Shown here: piece by piece, positions 26,857-35,433 of the stretch
Numbering within the stretch: position 1 is the first letter of the stretch
How the letters are laid out: every line of letters starts with the position of its first letter
NCBI RefSeq assembly: GCF_043575855.1
Contig: NZ_CP144375.1
Location: 4,712,001-4,776,000 of the forward strand
Reading direction: 5' to 3'
DNA length: 64,000 nucleotides
Origin: Kutzneria buriramensis
Lineage (GTDB): Bacteria; Actinomycetota; Actinomycetes; Mycobacteriales; Pseudonocardiaceae
Made by a program: the position numbers and the translations under genes
The notes under the pieces: generated by a model
The model's input: only the letters and a program-made list of their open reading frames with translations
What the model was told of the DNA's origin: nothing
Database searches by the model: none

Positions 26857-27810
26857 TCAGGGCTTCACCAGTGACAGGGCTATGCCGTCGAGGATGTCCT
26901 TCTCGCTGACGGTGAGCTGGGTGATGCCGGCGTGCTCGGCGAGGTGGTCGGCCAGCACACGGAGGATGATGGCGCCGCCGCCGATGACGTCGACCCGGCC
27001 GGGGTGGATGGTGGGGACGGCGGCGCGCTCGTCGTGGGTCATGGACAACAGCCGGTCGCCGACGGAGTGGATCTGGTCGACGGACAGCGTCGACAGGTGG
27101 GTGGCGAGCACGTCGTAGGACGGGAGGTCCTGGGCGACGGCGGACAGGGTGGTGACGGTGCCGGCGACACCGATCCAGGTGCGGGCCTTGGCGACGGGGA
27201 CGGCGTCGAAGGCAGCGGCGAGGACGGAGCCGGCCAAGGAGGTGGCGGCAGCGACCTCGGCGTCGGAGGGCGGGTCGGTGACCAGACACCGCTCGGTGAT
27301 GCGGACGCAGCCGATGTCGACGGATTTGGCGGCTTCGACCCCGTCCTCGGAGCCGAGCACGAGCTCGGTGGAGCCGCCGCCGATGTCGACGACGAGGAAC
27401 GGACCGTCCGCGGGGTCGCAGTCCCCGACGGCGCCGGTGAAGGAGAGCCGGGCCTCCTCGTCGCCGGAGATGACCTCGGCCTCGACGCCGAGCACCTCAC
27501 GGGTCATGGCGAAGAAGTCGTCCCGGTTGGACGCGTCGCGGGTGGCGGAGGTGGCGACCATGCGCACGGCCTCGACGCCCTTGCGGCGCAGCAGCGCGGT
27601 GTAGTCGACGAGCGCGGACCGGGTGCGCTCGATGGCCTCGGGCGCGAGCCGGCCGGTGGCGTCGACGCCCTGCCCGAGCCGGACGATGCGCATCTCGCGG
27701 TGGACATCGCGGAGCGAACTCGATCCGTCGTCCCGGACAGTGACGTCCGCGATGAGCAGACGGATCGAGTTCGTCCCACAGTCGATGGCGGCCACCCGCG
27801 AGTGCTTCAT
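26857..27810 (-). CDS. Ppx/GppA family phosphatase (exopolyphosphatase)
   Basis: A 317-residue enzyme of the actin-like ATPase superfamily starting at ATG 27810. Motifs: AIDCGTNSIRLLIADV (phosphate 1), the RIVRLGQGVDATGRL block, VVDIGGGSTELVLG (phosphate 2, about 140-153), and IGVAGTVTTLSAVAQDL. It hydrolyses polyphosphate and/or pppGpp. Actinobacteria usually carry two such short paralogues, and the sequence alone does not separate them. It is followed on the same strand by no close partner; the lytic transglycosylase-like gene lies upstream by 18 bp. Confidence 0.92.
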   Translation of the reverse strand: MKHSRVAAIDCGTNSIRLLIADVTVRDDGSSSLRDVHREMRIVRLGQGVDATGRLAPEAIERTRSALVDYTALLRRKGVEAVRMVATSATRDASNRDDFFAMTREVLGVEAEVISGDEEARLSFTGAVGDCDPADGPFLVVDIGGGSTELVLGSEDGVEAAKSVDIGCVRITERCLVTDPPSDAEVAAATSLAGSVLAAAFDAVPVAKARTWIGVAGTVTTLSAVAQDLPSYDVLATHLSTLSVDQIHSVGDRLLSMTHDERAAVPTIHPGRVDVIGGGAIILRVLADHLAEHAGITQLTVSEKDILDGIALSLVKP

Positions 27811-27828
27811 GCCGCCAACGCTAGTCGC

Positions 27829-29115
27829 TCAGCTGGCCTTGGTGCTGCTGGGCGTCGGCGAGGTGGACGACGGAGGCGGCGGCGGTGTGGAGCTGGTCGG
27901 CGTCGGGCAGCCCGGCGGCACGCTGGGCGTGGTCGGCGAGACGCTGCTGCTCGGCGTCACCGAGGTGGTCGGCGTCGGGCACACGGGGGTCGTCGTGGGC
28001 GTGGTGGACGACGGGCTGGTCGGCGGCGTCGAGCTGGGCGGCGACGACGGGGTGGTGGACGAGCTCGTGCCCGGCGTCGTGGTGCTCGTGGACGTCGACG
28101 TGGAGGTGCTGGTGGTGGTCGACGTCGGGCTGGTGGTGGTCGAGCCATCGCCACCGTTGGTGCCGCCGTTGTCGCCCCCGCCGCCGTTGTTGGCACCCCC
28201 ACCGCCGGTGTTCACGGGCGGAGGAGGCGGCGGCGGGCCGACGTACGGCCCGATCGGACTGGGCTGCACGAACGGCACGATGGTGTCGTTCGGCAGGGAC
28301 GCCACGCCGGTCGCGTACGACGTGGCCCACGCGAGCACGTTGGCGACGTAGGCGTCGGAGTGGTTGTAGCCGTACACGGCGGCCGAGCGGGCCGCCGGAT
28401 CGCGCATGTCGCCGCCGCCGGCGCACAGGTAGTTGGCGGCCGCGTAGGCGGAGTCGTAGATGTTGTTCGGGTTCGCGGACCCGAAGCTCTTGGCGTTGGA
28501 GACCGCGGCGTACTGCTGCCAGGTCTGCGGGATGAACTGCATCGGGCCGACGGCCCGGTCCCACTGGGTGTTGCCGTCCCACACGCCGTGGTCGGTATCG
28601 GGCACCATGGCGAAACCGCCGCTGCCGTCGAGCACGGGCCCGAGGATGGGCGACAGGGTGTTGCCGGCGGCGTCCACGGCCCCGCCACGGGCGTGGTTGG
28701 ACTCGATACGGCCGATGCCGGCCAGCAGCGGCCAGTCGAGGTGGCAGTTCGGGTTGCGGGCGGCCTCGAGCTGCTCGGCCCGCTTGTACGCCTCGAGCGC
28801 GGCGGAGGGGATGCCTAATGGCCCGTTGGGCAGGCCGAACGCGGCGGCGTCGGCGTCCGGGGTGTTCGCGGGGTCGCCGATCTGCGGATCGGGGTCCTGA
28901 GGCAGCTGGCCGGTCGCGCCGAGCGGGTTCTGCGGCGGCGGCTTGGGCTGGTTCATGGGCGTGGTGTGTGCGGTGTTGACCCAGGCGAACGTCGCGTCGC
29001 CGGTGAGCACCAGCGGCGCGAGCATCGCGGTCACGGCCGCGGCGGCCCGCCATCTGCGTTGGGGTGCGACGCGCGCGGGCTTGGGAGTCCGGGCTCGAAC
29101 GCTGTGCACACCCAC
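27829..29115 (-). CDS. Secreted lytic transglycosylase-like protein with Ser/Thr/Pro tail
   Basis: A 428-residue protein with an Arg-rich N-terminus and a signal or anchor helix (about 25-45). An SLT/MltB-like domain follows (about 120-275): LLAGIGRIESNHAR with the probable catalytic Glu, LGPVLDGSGGFAMVPDTD, RAVGPMQFIPQTWQQYA, and AANYLCAGGGDMRDPAARSAAVYGYNHSDAYV. The last 140 residues are low-complexity Gly/Asn, Thr/Ser and Pro, likely a cell-wall spanning tail. It cleaves peptidoglycan glycan strands in the wall. A second protein of the same domain type lies at 34545-35423. Confidence 0.88.
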   Translation of the reverse strand: MGVHSVRARTPKPARVAPQRRWRAAAAVTAMLAPLVLTGDATFAWVNTAHTTPMNQPKPPPQNPLGATGQLPQDPDPQIGDPANTPDADAAAFGLPNGPLGIPSAALEAYKRAEQLEAARNPNCHLDWPLLAGIGRIESNHARGGAVDAAGNTLSPILGPVLDGSGGFAMVPDTDHGVWDGNTQWDRAVGPMQFIPQTWQQYAAVSNAKSFGSANPNNIYDSAYAAANYLCAGGGDMRDPAARSAAVYGYNHSDAYVANVLAWATSYATGVASLPNDTIVPFVQPSPIGPYVGPPPPPPPVNTGGGGANNGGGGDNGGTNGGDGSTTTSPTSTTTSTSTSTSTSTTTPGTSSSTTPSSPPSSTPPTSPSSTTPTTTPVCPTPTTSVTPSSSVSPTTPSVPPGCPTPTSSTPPPPPSSTSPTPSSTKAS

Positions 29116-29306
29116 GCGGATCCACGCTCCTCGTCTCGATCCCCGACCACTGAATCGATCGTCGCCTACACGCCGTTAGCTCACGGTCAGCCTGCTACAC
29201 ACCCGGGCAGGTGTCACTGCGTTGAGTGAGATTTGCACCTCGGGGACGTACCGCTAGCCCAAACGGTGCACACAGCGTCACCAAAGGTGTCATAGGCGTA
29301 CAGATT

Positions 29307-29801
29307 TCAAGCGCAGTCGCCGGCCGGCCAGTCCTCGGCGAGCGCGGCGAGGGCCTCGTCCCCGAACGGATTGACGCCGGGTCCGCAGGCCAGGGCGTGC
29401 GCGATGTGCACGTGCAGGCACTTGACCCGGCCGGGCATGCCGCCGGCGCTGACGTCGGTGCCGAGCGGCTCGATGGCGTCGCGTTCGGCCAGGTAGGAGC
29501 GGTGCGCGGCCAGGTACTGGGCGGCCAGCTCCTCGTCCTCGGCCAGCCGCGCGGTCTGCTCCCGCATCATGCCGGCCGCCTCCAGCCGGCTGGCCAGCGA
29601 GGTCAGCCGGGGGCAGGTCAGGTAGTACAGCGTCGGGAACGGCGTGCCGTCCTCCAGCCGCGGCGCGGTCTGCACGACGGAGGGATGACCGCTGGGACAA
29701 CGGTGCGCCACCGCCCGCAGGGCCCGCGGCTGCCGGCCGAGCTGCTGGGCGATCACCTCCCGGTCCGCCTCGGTGATCGGTTCCCTGACCCCCGCCGTCA
29801 C
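29307..29801 (-). CDS. DUF501 family protein
   Basis: A 164-residue protein starting at GTG 29801, which overlaps the ftsB stop (GTGA). The frame stays open much further upstream, but that part is an antisense-like shadow of ftsB. The DUF501 hallmarks are LGRQPRALRAVAHRCPSGHPSVVQTAPRLEDGTPFPTLYYLTCPRL (about 19-65) with a CPxG-type motif. The C-terminal GMPGRVKCLHVHIAHALACGPGVNPFGDEAL carries conserved Cys and His residues that could bind metal. The eno-ftsB-DUF501-ppx order is common in actinobacteria. The function is not established. Confidence 0.9.
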   Translation of the reverse strand: MTAGVREPITEADREVIAQQLGRQPRALRAVAHRCPSGHPSVVQTAPRLEDGTPFPTLYYLTCPRLTSLASRLEAAGMMREQTARLAEDEELAAQYLAAHRSYLAERDAIEPLGTDVSAGGMPGRVKCLHVHIAHALACGPGVNPFGDEALAALAEDWPAGDCA

Positions 29802-30331
29802 GAGCCACTCCCGGTGATCGATGTCCACAACTGCTCGAACCATGGTTTGTCGGCCGCCTGCTGCTGCGGCGAGCCGTGCTGGTCGCCCTGCTGCCCGTCG
29901 CCGGGCAGCTGCACCGTGTACGGCGTCTCCCCCGGCATCACCATGCCCAGCCGGCTGCGCGCCTCGGCCTGGATCTCCGCGGGGTCGGACAACTGCTGCT
30001 TGCGCTGCTCCAGCTGCTGTTCCTGCTGCTGGAGCTGGGCCTGCGCGGCCAACTCCTGCTGCACCTGGGCGTGTTGCGTCAGGTACGTGCGCAGCGGCAC
30101 GGCGACGGACAGCGCCAGGGCGCACACGACCATCGCCAGCACGGCAGCCTGCCTCGTCGCGGACAGGCCGAACGCGCCGCCGGTGCGCGTGCGCTCGGCC
30201 GGCTTCCGAGGAGACCGGGACGGCCGCTGCTGGTCGGACGAGGCGGCCCGGCGAGCACGGTCGGAGCCGCGACGCTGGGCGGAAGTCTCCTGCCTGCGTC
30301 GCGGCTGCCGGCCGTGCTCGCGCTCGGGCAC
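29798..30331 (-). CDS. ftsB: FtsB/DivIC-like septum formation initiator
   Basis: A 177-residue bitopic membrane protein starting at GTG 30331, five bases after the eno stop, with GGAGG upstream. A long basic, disordered cytoplasmic N-terminus (about 1-58) precedes one transmembrane helix (about 60-80). The Gln/Leu-rich coiled coil (about 82-115, LTQHAQVQQELAAQAQLQQQEQ) and the FtsB motif AEARSRLGMVMPGETPY follow. It joins FtsQ and FtsL in the divisome. The eno-ftsB order is conserved across actinobacteria. Confidence 0.92.
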   Translation of the reverse strand: MPEREHGRQPRRRQETSAQRRGSDRARRAASSDQQRPSRSPRKPAERTRTGGAFGLSATRQAAVLAMVVCALALSVAVPLRTYLTQHAQVQQELAAQAQLQQQEQQLEQRKQQLSDPAEIQAEARSRLGMVMPGETPYTVQLPGDGQQGDQHGSPQQQAADKPWFEQLWTSITGSGS

Positions 30332-30336
30332 CCGGA

Positions 30337-31623
30337 TCAGGCCTCCGCGGTGAACCGCGGGAAGGCCAGCTCGCCGGCGTAGCGGGCGGCGTCGCCGAGG
30401 GTCTCCTCGATGCGCAGCAGCTGGTTGTACTTGGCGGTGCGCTCGCCGCGGGCCGGCGCGCCGGTCTTGATCTGGCCGACGCCGGTGGCCACCGCGAGGT
30501 CGGCGATGGTGGTGTCCTCGGTCTCGCCGGACCGGTGGCTCATCATCGACCGGTAGCCGTAGGAGGTGGCCAGCGCGACCGCGTCCAGCGTCTCGGACAG
30601 CGTGCCGATCTGGTTGACCTTCACCAGCAGCGCGTTGGCGGCGCGCCGGGAGATGCCCTCCTCCAGCCGCTCCGGGTTGGTGACGAACAGGTCGTCGCCG
30701 ACGATCTGGACCTTGTCGCCGAGCTCGGCGGTCAGCTGCACCCAGCCGTCCCAGTCGTCCTCGGACAGCGGGTCCTCGATGGACACCAGCGGGTAGGAGC
30801 TGACCAGCTCGCTGTAGTACGCGGTCATCTGCTCCGCGCTGCGCTTGCTCTGCTCGAAGGTGTAGGCGCCGTCCGAGTAGAACTCGGTGGCGGCCACGTC
30901 CAGCGCCAGCGCCACGTCGCGGCCCAGCTTGTAGCCGGCCTTCTCGATCGCCACGGCGATCAGGTCCAGCGCCTCGCGGTTGCTGGACAGGTTGGGCGCG
31001 AAGCCGCCCTCGTCGCCCAGGCCGGTGGCCAGGCCCTTGCTCTTCAGCACGGACTTCAGCGCGTGGTAGACCTCGACGCCCCAGCGCAGGCCCTCGCGGA
31101 AGGACTCGGCGCCGATCGGCGCGATCATGAACTCCTGGATGTCCACGTCGGTGTCCGCGTGCGACCCGCCGTTGAGGATGTTCAGCATCGGCACCGGCAG
31201 GATGTGCGCGTTCGGGCCGCCCAGGTAGCGGAAGAGCTCCAGACCGCTGGACTCGGCGGCGGCCTTGGCCACCGCCAGCGAGACGCCGAGGATGGCGTTC
31301 GCGCCCAGGCGCCCCTTGTCCGGAGTGCCGTCCAGGTCGACCAGCTTCTGGTCGACCACCCGCTGCTCGACGGCCTCGATGCCGACCAGCTCGGGCCCGA
31401 TCTCGTCGAGGACGGCGGTGACGGCCTTCTCCACGCCCTTGCCGTTGTACCGGGTCGTGTCGCCGTCGCGCAGCTCGACGGCCTCGTGCTCACCGGTCGA
31501 CGCGCCGGAGGGCACCGCGGCCCGGGCCAGCGTGCCGTCGTCCAGCGCGACCTCTACCTCGACGGTCGGGTTGCCTCGCGAGTCCAGGATCTCGCGCGCG
31601 CCGACCTGCTCGATGACCGCCAC
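30337..31623 (-). CDS. eno: Enolase
   Basis: A 428-residue glycolytic enzyme (2-phosphoglycerate to phosphoenolpyruvate) starting at GTG 31623 with GGAG upstream. Full-length family features: EILDSRGNPTVEVEV, SGASTGEHEAVELRDGD, ILNGGSHADTDVDIQEFMIAP, GDEGGFAPNL, IEDPLSEDDWDGW, QIVGDDLFVTNPERLEEGI, the catalytic Lys in ALLVKVNQIGTL, and SHRSGETEDTTIADLAV. The length is standard and no unusual residue was seen. It heads a run with ftsB and DUF501. Confidence 0.97.
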   Translation of the reverse strand: MAVIEQVGAREILDSRGNPTVEVEVALDDGTLARAAVPSGASTGEHEAVELRDGDTTRYNGKGVEKAVTAVLDEIGPELVGIEAVEQRVVDQKLVDLDGTPDKGRLGANAILGVSLAVAKAAAESSGLELFRYLGGPNAHILPVPMLNILNGGSHADTDVDIQEFMIAPIGAESFREGLRWGVEVYHALKSVLKSKGLATGLGDEGGFAPNLSSNREALDLIAVAIEKAGYKLGRDVALALDVAATEFYSDGAYTFEQSKRSAEQMTAYYSELVSSYPLVSIEDPLSEDDWDGWVQLTAELGDKVQIVGDDLFVTNPERLEEGISRRAANALLVKVNQIGTLSETLDAVALATSYGYRSMMSHRSGETEDTTIADLAVATGVGQIKTGAPARGERTAKYNQLLRIEETLGDAARYAGELAFPRFTAEA

Positions 31624-31694
31624 AACAGCTCCTATCCAGCGTTCAGGGGCTCATCCCTCGACCAGCCTAGCCGGGCTCGCAGATCACCCGGAGG

Positions 31695-31712
31695 CGGCAC
31701 GCTCGCGTGCCG
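31695..31712 (-). terminator. Short hairpin after helR
   Basis: CGGCACGC and GCGTGCCG form an 8-bp stem with a very tight TC loop, 14 bp downstream of the minus-strand helR stop. It may end helR transcription before the eno promoter region. No T run follows. Confidence 0.45.
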
Positions 31713-31726
31713 AAACATGAGCGTAA

Positions 31727-33985
31727 TCATTCTGAATCGAGGGAGAAAGAGGCTAGCTTGGACAGGATCGCCGGCAGCTCGCCGGTGTGCAGCACGCCGA
31801 GCCGCTTGGTAGCACGCGTCATGGCCACGTACAGGTCGTTCGCGCCGCGCGGGGACTCCGTCAACATCGACTCCGGCTCCACGAGAAGCACCGAGTCGAA
31901 CTCCAGGCCCTTGGCCTGGCCGACGGTCAGCACCACCACCGGGCTCTCCAGGTCGTCGCCGCCGACCGCGAACGCGCCGGCCAGCGAGCGCGGCACCAGC
32001 ACCGCGAGCCGGCCGTCCTCCAGCCGCGCGACCTCCCGTTCGACGGCCACGGCGACCGCGTCCTTGAGCCCGTCGGCGGCGACCTTCTCGTGCCACGGCG
32101 GCAATCCCGAGTCACGGACCGAGCTCGGCGGCACCGCGTCCGGGTCCAGGCTGGCCAGCACGTCGGTGGCCACGGCCATGATCTCCGCCGGGGTCCGGTA
32201 GTTCACGGTGAGTTCCGCCAGCCGCCACCGGTTGGCCACGTACGGGCTGAGCACCTGCCCCCACGACGAGGTGCCGGCGAGGTCACCGGTCTGCGCGATG
32301 TCGCCGACCACCGTCATGGATCGGCTGGGGCAGCGGCGCATCAGCACCCGCCACGCCATCTCCGACAGCTCCTGCGCCTCGTCCACGATCACGTGGCCGA
32401 AGGTCCAGGTGCGGTCGTCCGCGGCACGCTCGGCGGCGGTCAGGTAGTCGCCCTGCGCGACGCGGGCCACCAGGGCGTCGGCGTCCAGCATGTCCACGGC
32501 CATCAGGACATCGGGGTCGGACTCGTCCTGGAGGTCCAGGATGTCCAGCACGCCCTGGGCATAGGCCAGGTCCTGGCGGCGCTTGGCCGCCGCGGCGGCC
32601 TTGAGCGCCCGGTCGTCCTCGCCGAGCAGCTCGGCGGCCTCGTCCAGCAGCGGCGCGTCGGCCGGCGTCCACTCCGCGCCGGGGTCGCGGCGCAGCAGCT
32701 GCCGCTCCCGCGGCGAGAGCGCGCGGCCGGCGGCGCCCAGCCGCTTCTCGGACGCGTACAGGTCGGTGAGCAGCTGTTCCGGGGTGAGGATCGGCCACAG
32801 CTTGTCGATCGCGGCCATCACCCGCTCGTCCTCACGCAGCTCCGCGCGGATGTCCGCGACGTCGTCGGAGTCCAGGAACTGCGCGCCGAGCCGGTGCGCG
32901 ATCAGCCGCGCCAGGGCGCCGATGATCTCCCGCTCGAACACCGGCCGGGCCGCGTTGTGCGGGCGGCGCGAGCGGCGGGCCCGGCCGCGGGCGTCGGCCA
33001 GCGTCTTGCGGTCCAGCACCAGTGTCTCGCGCTCGTGCGGGATCTCGATGCCGTCGCGCGGCACCCACTGCCGGTCGCGCACGGCGGCGGCGAGCACGTC
33101 CGCCATCACCAGGCGGCCCTTCACCGCGCCGACCTCGACCGGCTCGCCGCCGACGGCCTTGAGCCCCGGGTAGAGCTCGCCGACGGTGTTCAGCAGCACG
33201 CCGGTCTCGCCCAGCGACGGCAGGACCTGGCTGATGTAGTTCAGGAAGGTGGAGTTGGGGCCGACCACCAGCACGCCGCGCTTCTCCAGCTGGCGGCGGT
33301 GCGTGTAGAGCAGGTAGGCGGCGCGGTGCAGGGCCACCGCGGTCTTGCCGGTGCCCGGGCCGCCCTGCACGACCAGCACGCCGTTCAGCTCGGACCGGAT
33401 GATCTTGTCCTGCTCGGCCTGGATGGTGGCGACGATGTCGCTCATCCGGCCGGTGCGGCTGGCGCCGACCGCGGCCAGCAGGGTCGCCTCGCCGACCAGG
33501 CCCTCGTTGCGGCCGGGCACGGCCTGGGCCAGGTCCAACACCTCGTCGTCCAGGCCGACGACGTTGCGTCGGCGGGTACGGATGTGCCGGCGGCGGGTCA
33601 CGCCGTCCGGGGAGGCCGCGGTGGCGAGATAGAAGGGACGCGCGGCGGGGGCGCGCCAGTCCATCAGCAAGGGCTCGTAGTCGCCCTCGGTGCGGAAGAT
33701 GCCGATTCGCCCGATGTGCTGGTGTTCGCCGTCCTCGAAATCGAGGCGGCCGAAACACAGGCCGTTCTCCACGGCGCTGTACTGGGCGAGGTCGCTGGAG
33801 TGCATCGCGGTGGCGGTGTCCCGCTCGGAGCGGGCCTGCGGCGTGCCACCGCTTTCCAGCAGCACCCTGGCCAGCCGCCGCGACGTCTGTTCCCGGAGGT
33901 CGTCGAGACGGCCGTAGAGCATCGACACGTATTCCTGCTCACGGTCGATTTCCTCGGTGTCCGGAATACTCGCAGGGCTTGACAA
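31727..33985 (-). CDS. helR: HelD/HelR-type RNA polymerase-recycling helicase-like protein
   Basis: A 752-residue UvrD-like motor starting at TTG 33985 behind GTGAGG. The N-terminal coiled arm (about 10-60) is followed by SSDLAQYSAVENGLCFGRLDF. The split ATPase has Walker A GGPGTGKTAVALHRAAYLLYTHR (about 209-232), HVIVDEAQELSEMAWRVLMRRCP and GDIAQTGD motifs, and the C-terminal TKRLGVLHTGELP. HelD proteins bind RNA polymerase, pry it from DNA and allow recycling; actinobacterial HelR gives tolerance to rifamycins. The class is inferred from layout, and I did not find the rifamycin-associated element upstream. Confidence 0.9.
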   Translation of the reverse strand: MSSPASIPDTEEIDREQEYVSMLYGRLDDLREQTSRRLARVLLESGGTPQARSERDTATAMHSSDLAQYSAVENGLCFGRLDFEDGEHQHIGRIGIFRTEGDYEPLLMDWRAPAARPFYLATAASPDGVTRRRHIRTRRRNVVGLDDEVLDLAQAVPGRNEGLVGEATLLAAVGASRTGRMSDIVATIQAEQDKIIRSELNGVLVVQGGPGTGKTAVALHRAAYLLYTHRRQLEKRGVLVVGPNSTFLNYISQVLPSLGETGVLLNTVGELYPGLKAVGGEPVEVGAVKGRLVMADVLAAAVRDRQWVPRDGIEIPHERETLVLDRKTLADARGRARRSRRPHNAARPVFEREIIGALARLIAHRLGAQFLDSDDVADIRAELREDERVMAAIDKLWPILTPEQLLTDLYASEKRLGAAGRALSPRERQLLRRDPGAEWTPADAPLLDEAAELLGEDDRALKAAAAAKRRQDLAYAQGVLDILDLQDESDPDVLMAVDMLDADALVARVAQGDYLTAAERAADDRTWTFGHVIVDEAQELSEMAWRVLMRRCPSRSMTVVGDIAQTGDLAGTSSWGQVLSPYVANRWRLAELTVNYRTPAEIMAVATDVLASLDPDAVPPSSVRDSGLPPWHEKVAADGLKDAVAVAVEREVARLEDGRLAVLVPRSLAGAFAVGGDDLESPVVVLTVGQAKGLEFDSVLLVEPESMLTESPRGANDLYVAMTRATKRLGVLHTGELPAILSKLASFSLDSE

Positions 33986-34158
33986 CTGACCTCACTCACC
34001 GTTATTGTCTCACGAAGACACGTTTCTCGTGTTATTCACTTACGCGCTCAGACCGTTAAATATATCAAACCGCCGGTCGCACGCGCCACCTCTCGCCCGG
34101 GTAGTCCCCGGATGGTCCATCGAACTCGCAGCCGATCTTGCGTACTGTGGGAACGACC

Positions 34159-34548
34159 ATGAGCGACAGCACCTTCGAGGCGTTCCGACGGGCCGAGGCG
34201 CTGGTGTCGAACGGCCGTCCGCTGGACGCGCTGCGCGAACTGCGTCCGGTGCTCGACGCCGAACCGGACCTGCCCAGCGTGGTGCAGCTCGCGGGCCGCG
34301 CCTACCTCAACTCCGCCCAGTTCCGGCGGGCCGAGGAGGCGTTCAGCCGACTCGTCGAGATGGACCCCAGCGACCACTACTCGCTGTTCGCGCTGGGCAA
34401 GACGCTGCAACGGCAGGGCCGGTTGTCCGAGGCGATCACCAAACTCCGGCTGGCGGTGGCGATGAGCCCGCTGCCCGAGTACCAGGAGGCATTGGGCGAG
34501 GTCAGCGCCCGCCTGGCCTTCCGCAACGAGAGACAGTCGGACAACTAG
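34159..34548 (+). CDS. Small TPR-repeat protein
   Basis: A 129-residue cytosolic protein. ATG 34159 is preferred over the in-frame ATG 34138 because GGGAAC lies before it. It consists almost wholly of tetratricopeptide repeats (about three, between residues 5 and 115), for example AEALVSNGRPLDALRELRPVLDAEP, AGRAYLNSAQFRRAEEAFSRLVEMDP, and ALGKTLQRQGRLSEAITKLRLAVAMSP. These form a protein-binding superhelix; no partner is evident. Its TAG stop is part of the CTAG shared with the convergent transglycosylase-like gene. Confidence 0.9.
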   Translation: MSDSTFEAFRRAEALVSNGRPLDALRELRPVLDAEPDLPSVVQLAGRAYLNSAQFRRAEEAFSRLVEMDPSDHYSLFALGKTLQRQGRLSEAITKLRLAVAMSPLPEYQEALGEVSARLAFRNERQSDN

Positions 34549-35423
34549 AACAACTTGCCGAGGCTGACCTTGCCGTAGGCGTCCGCGTTGCTGAAGACCT
34601 CCTGGCCGTAGGCCGTGGAGTTGTTGTACGTCAACACGGCCGACCACCAGTTCTTCGGCACGGACAGGTCGCCGCCCATCGCGCACAGGTAGCGGGCGGC
34701 GGTCATCGAGGCGTCGTCGATGTTCTGCGGATCGGCGGGCTTGCCGTCACCGCTGGCCCGCACGCCCCACCGGTGCCAGGTCGCCGGCGTGAACTGCATG
34801 GGGCCGACGGCGTGGTCCCACTTGGTGTCGCCGTCCAGCGCGCCCTGGTCGGTGTCCGGCACGGCCAGGAAGCCCGGTGAGCCGTCCAGCGCGGGCCCGA
34901 TGATCGGCCGGGACTCCTCGCCGTTGGCCTGCACGCTGCCGGCGCCGTAGCGGCCGTGCTTGGACTCGACGCGGCCGACGCCCGCCAGCGTGGCCCAGGT
35001 GATGTGGCAGGCCGGGTTCTTGGCCTGGTAGGCGATGTCGGCGTTGGCGTACGCGAGCAGCACCCGCTCCGGAATGTCGCTGTAGTACGAGACGCGGTGC
35101 ACCCAGCCCTGGAGGTTCTCCTTCGGCACGGCCGCGGCGGCGGGCGCCGGCGGCATGGCCGGGCCGGGGATGGTGGCGTCCTTGGCCACGTCCAGCGGCG
35201 GCACCTCGAACGGCGGCGGGCCGGTGGGCCCGGGCGGGGCCGGCGGGTTGGGGTGGCTCAGCCAGTTCACGGCGTACAGCGCGCCGCCGCCCAGCGCGAG
35301 GACCAGCGCGATCAGGAAGACCTTGCCGGCGATCTCGCCGCCGCGCCCGCGCCGGGGGCGCCGCGGCGGCGTCGGAAAGGATGGCGACTCGGCCTGCGAG
35401 CGCGGTGGGGTCGAGTAGGCCAT
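34545..35423 (-). CDS. Membrane-anchored lytic transglycosylase-like protein
   Basis: A 292-residue protein with an Arg/Pro-rich cytoplasmic start, one transmembrane helix (about 31-52) and a Pro-rich linker. The SLT domain (about 125-285) has WATLAGVGRVESKHGRYG with the candidate catalytic Glu, IIGPALDGSPGFLAVPDTDQGALDGD, HAVGPMQFTPATWHRWG, and ARYLCAMGGDLSVPKNWWSAVLTYNNSTAYGQEV. It is a paralogue of the protein at 27829-29115 and would cut peptidoglycan outside the cell. It lies just upstream of mazG on the other side of a 10-bp gap. Confidence 0.9.
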   Translation of the reverse strand: MAYSTPPRSQAESPSFPTPPRRPRRGRGGEIAGKVFLIALVLALGGGALYAVNWLSHPNPPAPPGPTGPPPFEVPPLDVAKDATIPGPAMPPAPAAAAVPKENLQGWVHRVSYYSDIPERVLLAYANADIAYQAKNPACHITWATLAGVGRVESKHGRYGAGSVQANGEESRPIIGPALDGSPGFLAVPDTDQGALDGDTKWDHAVGPMQFTPATWHRWGVRASGDGKPADPQNIDDASMTAARYLCAMGGDLSVPKNWWSAVLTYNNSTAYGQEVFSNADAYGKVSLGKLF

Positions 35424-35433
35424 GCGACCCAGG

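Noticed and set aside
27829..28250. Low-complexity Thr/Ser/Pro coding stretch as a frameshifted or non-coding repeat
   Set aside because: It stays in frame with the transglycosylase domain and is typical of cell-wall-spanning tails.
29802..30125. N-terminal extension of the DUF501 frame to 30125
   Set aside because: The extension overlaps ftsB in another frame and reads as Arg/Ala-rich shadow sequence; the GTG at 29801 overlapping the ftsB stop is the natural start.
33986..34158. Rifamycin-associated element upstream of helR
   Set aside because: I looked for the GC-rich inverted repeat described for HelR genes and found nothing resembling it.
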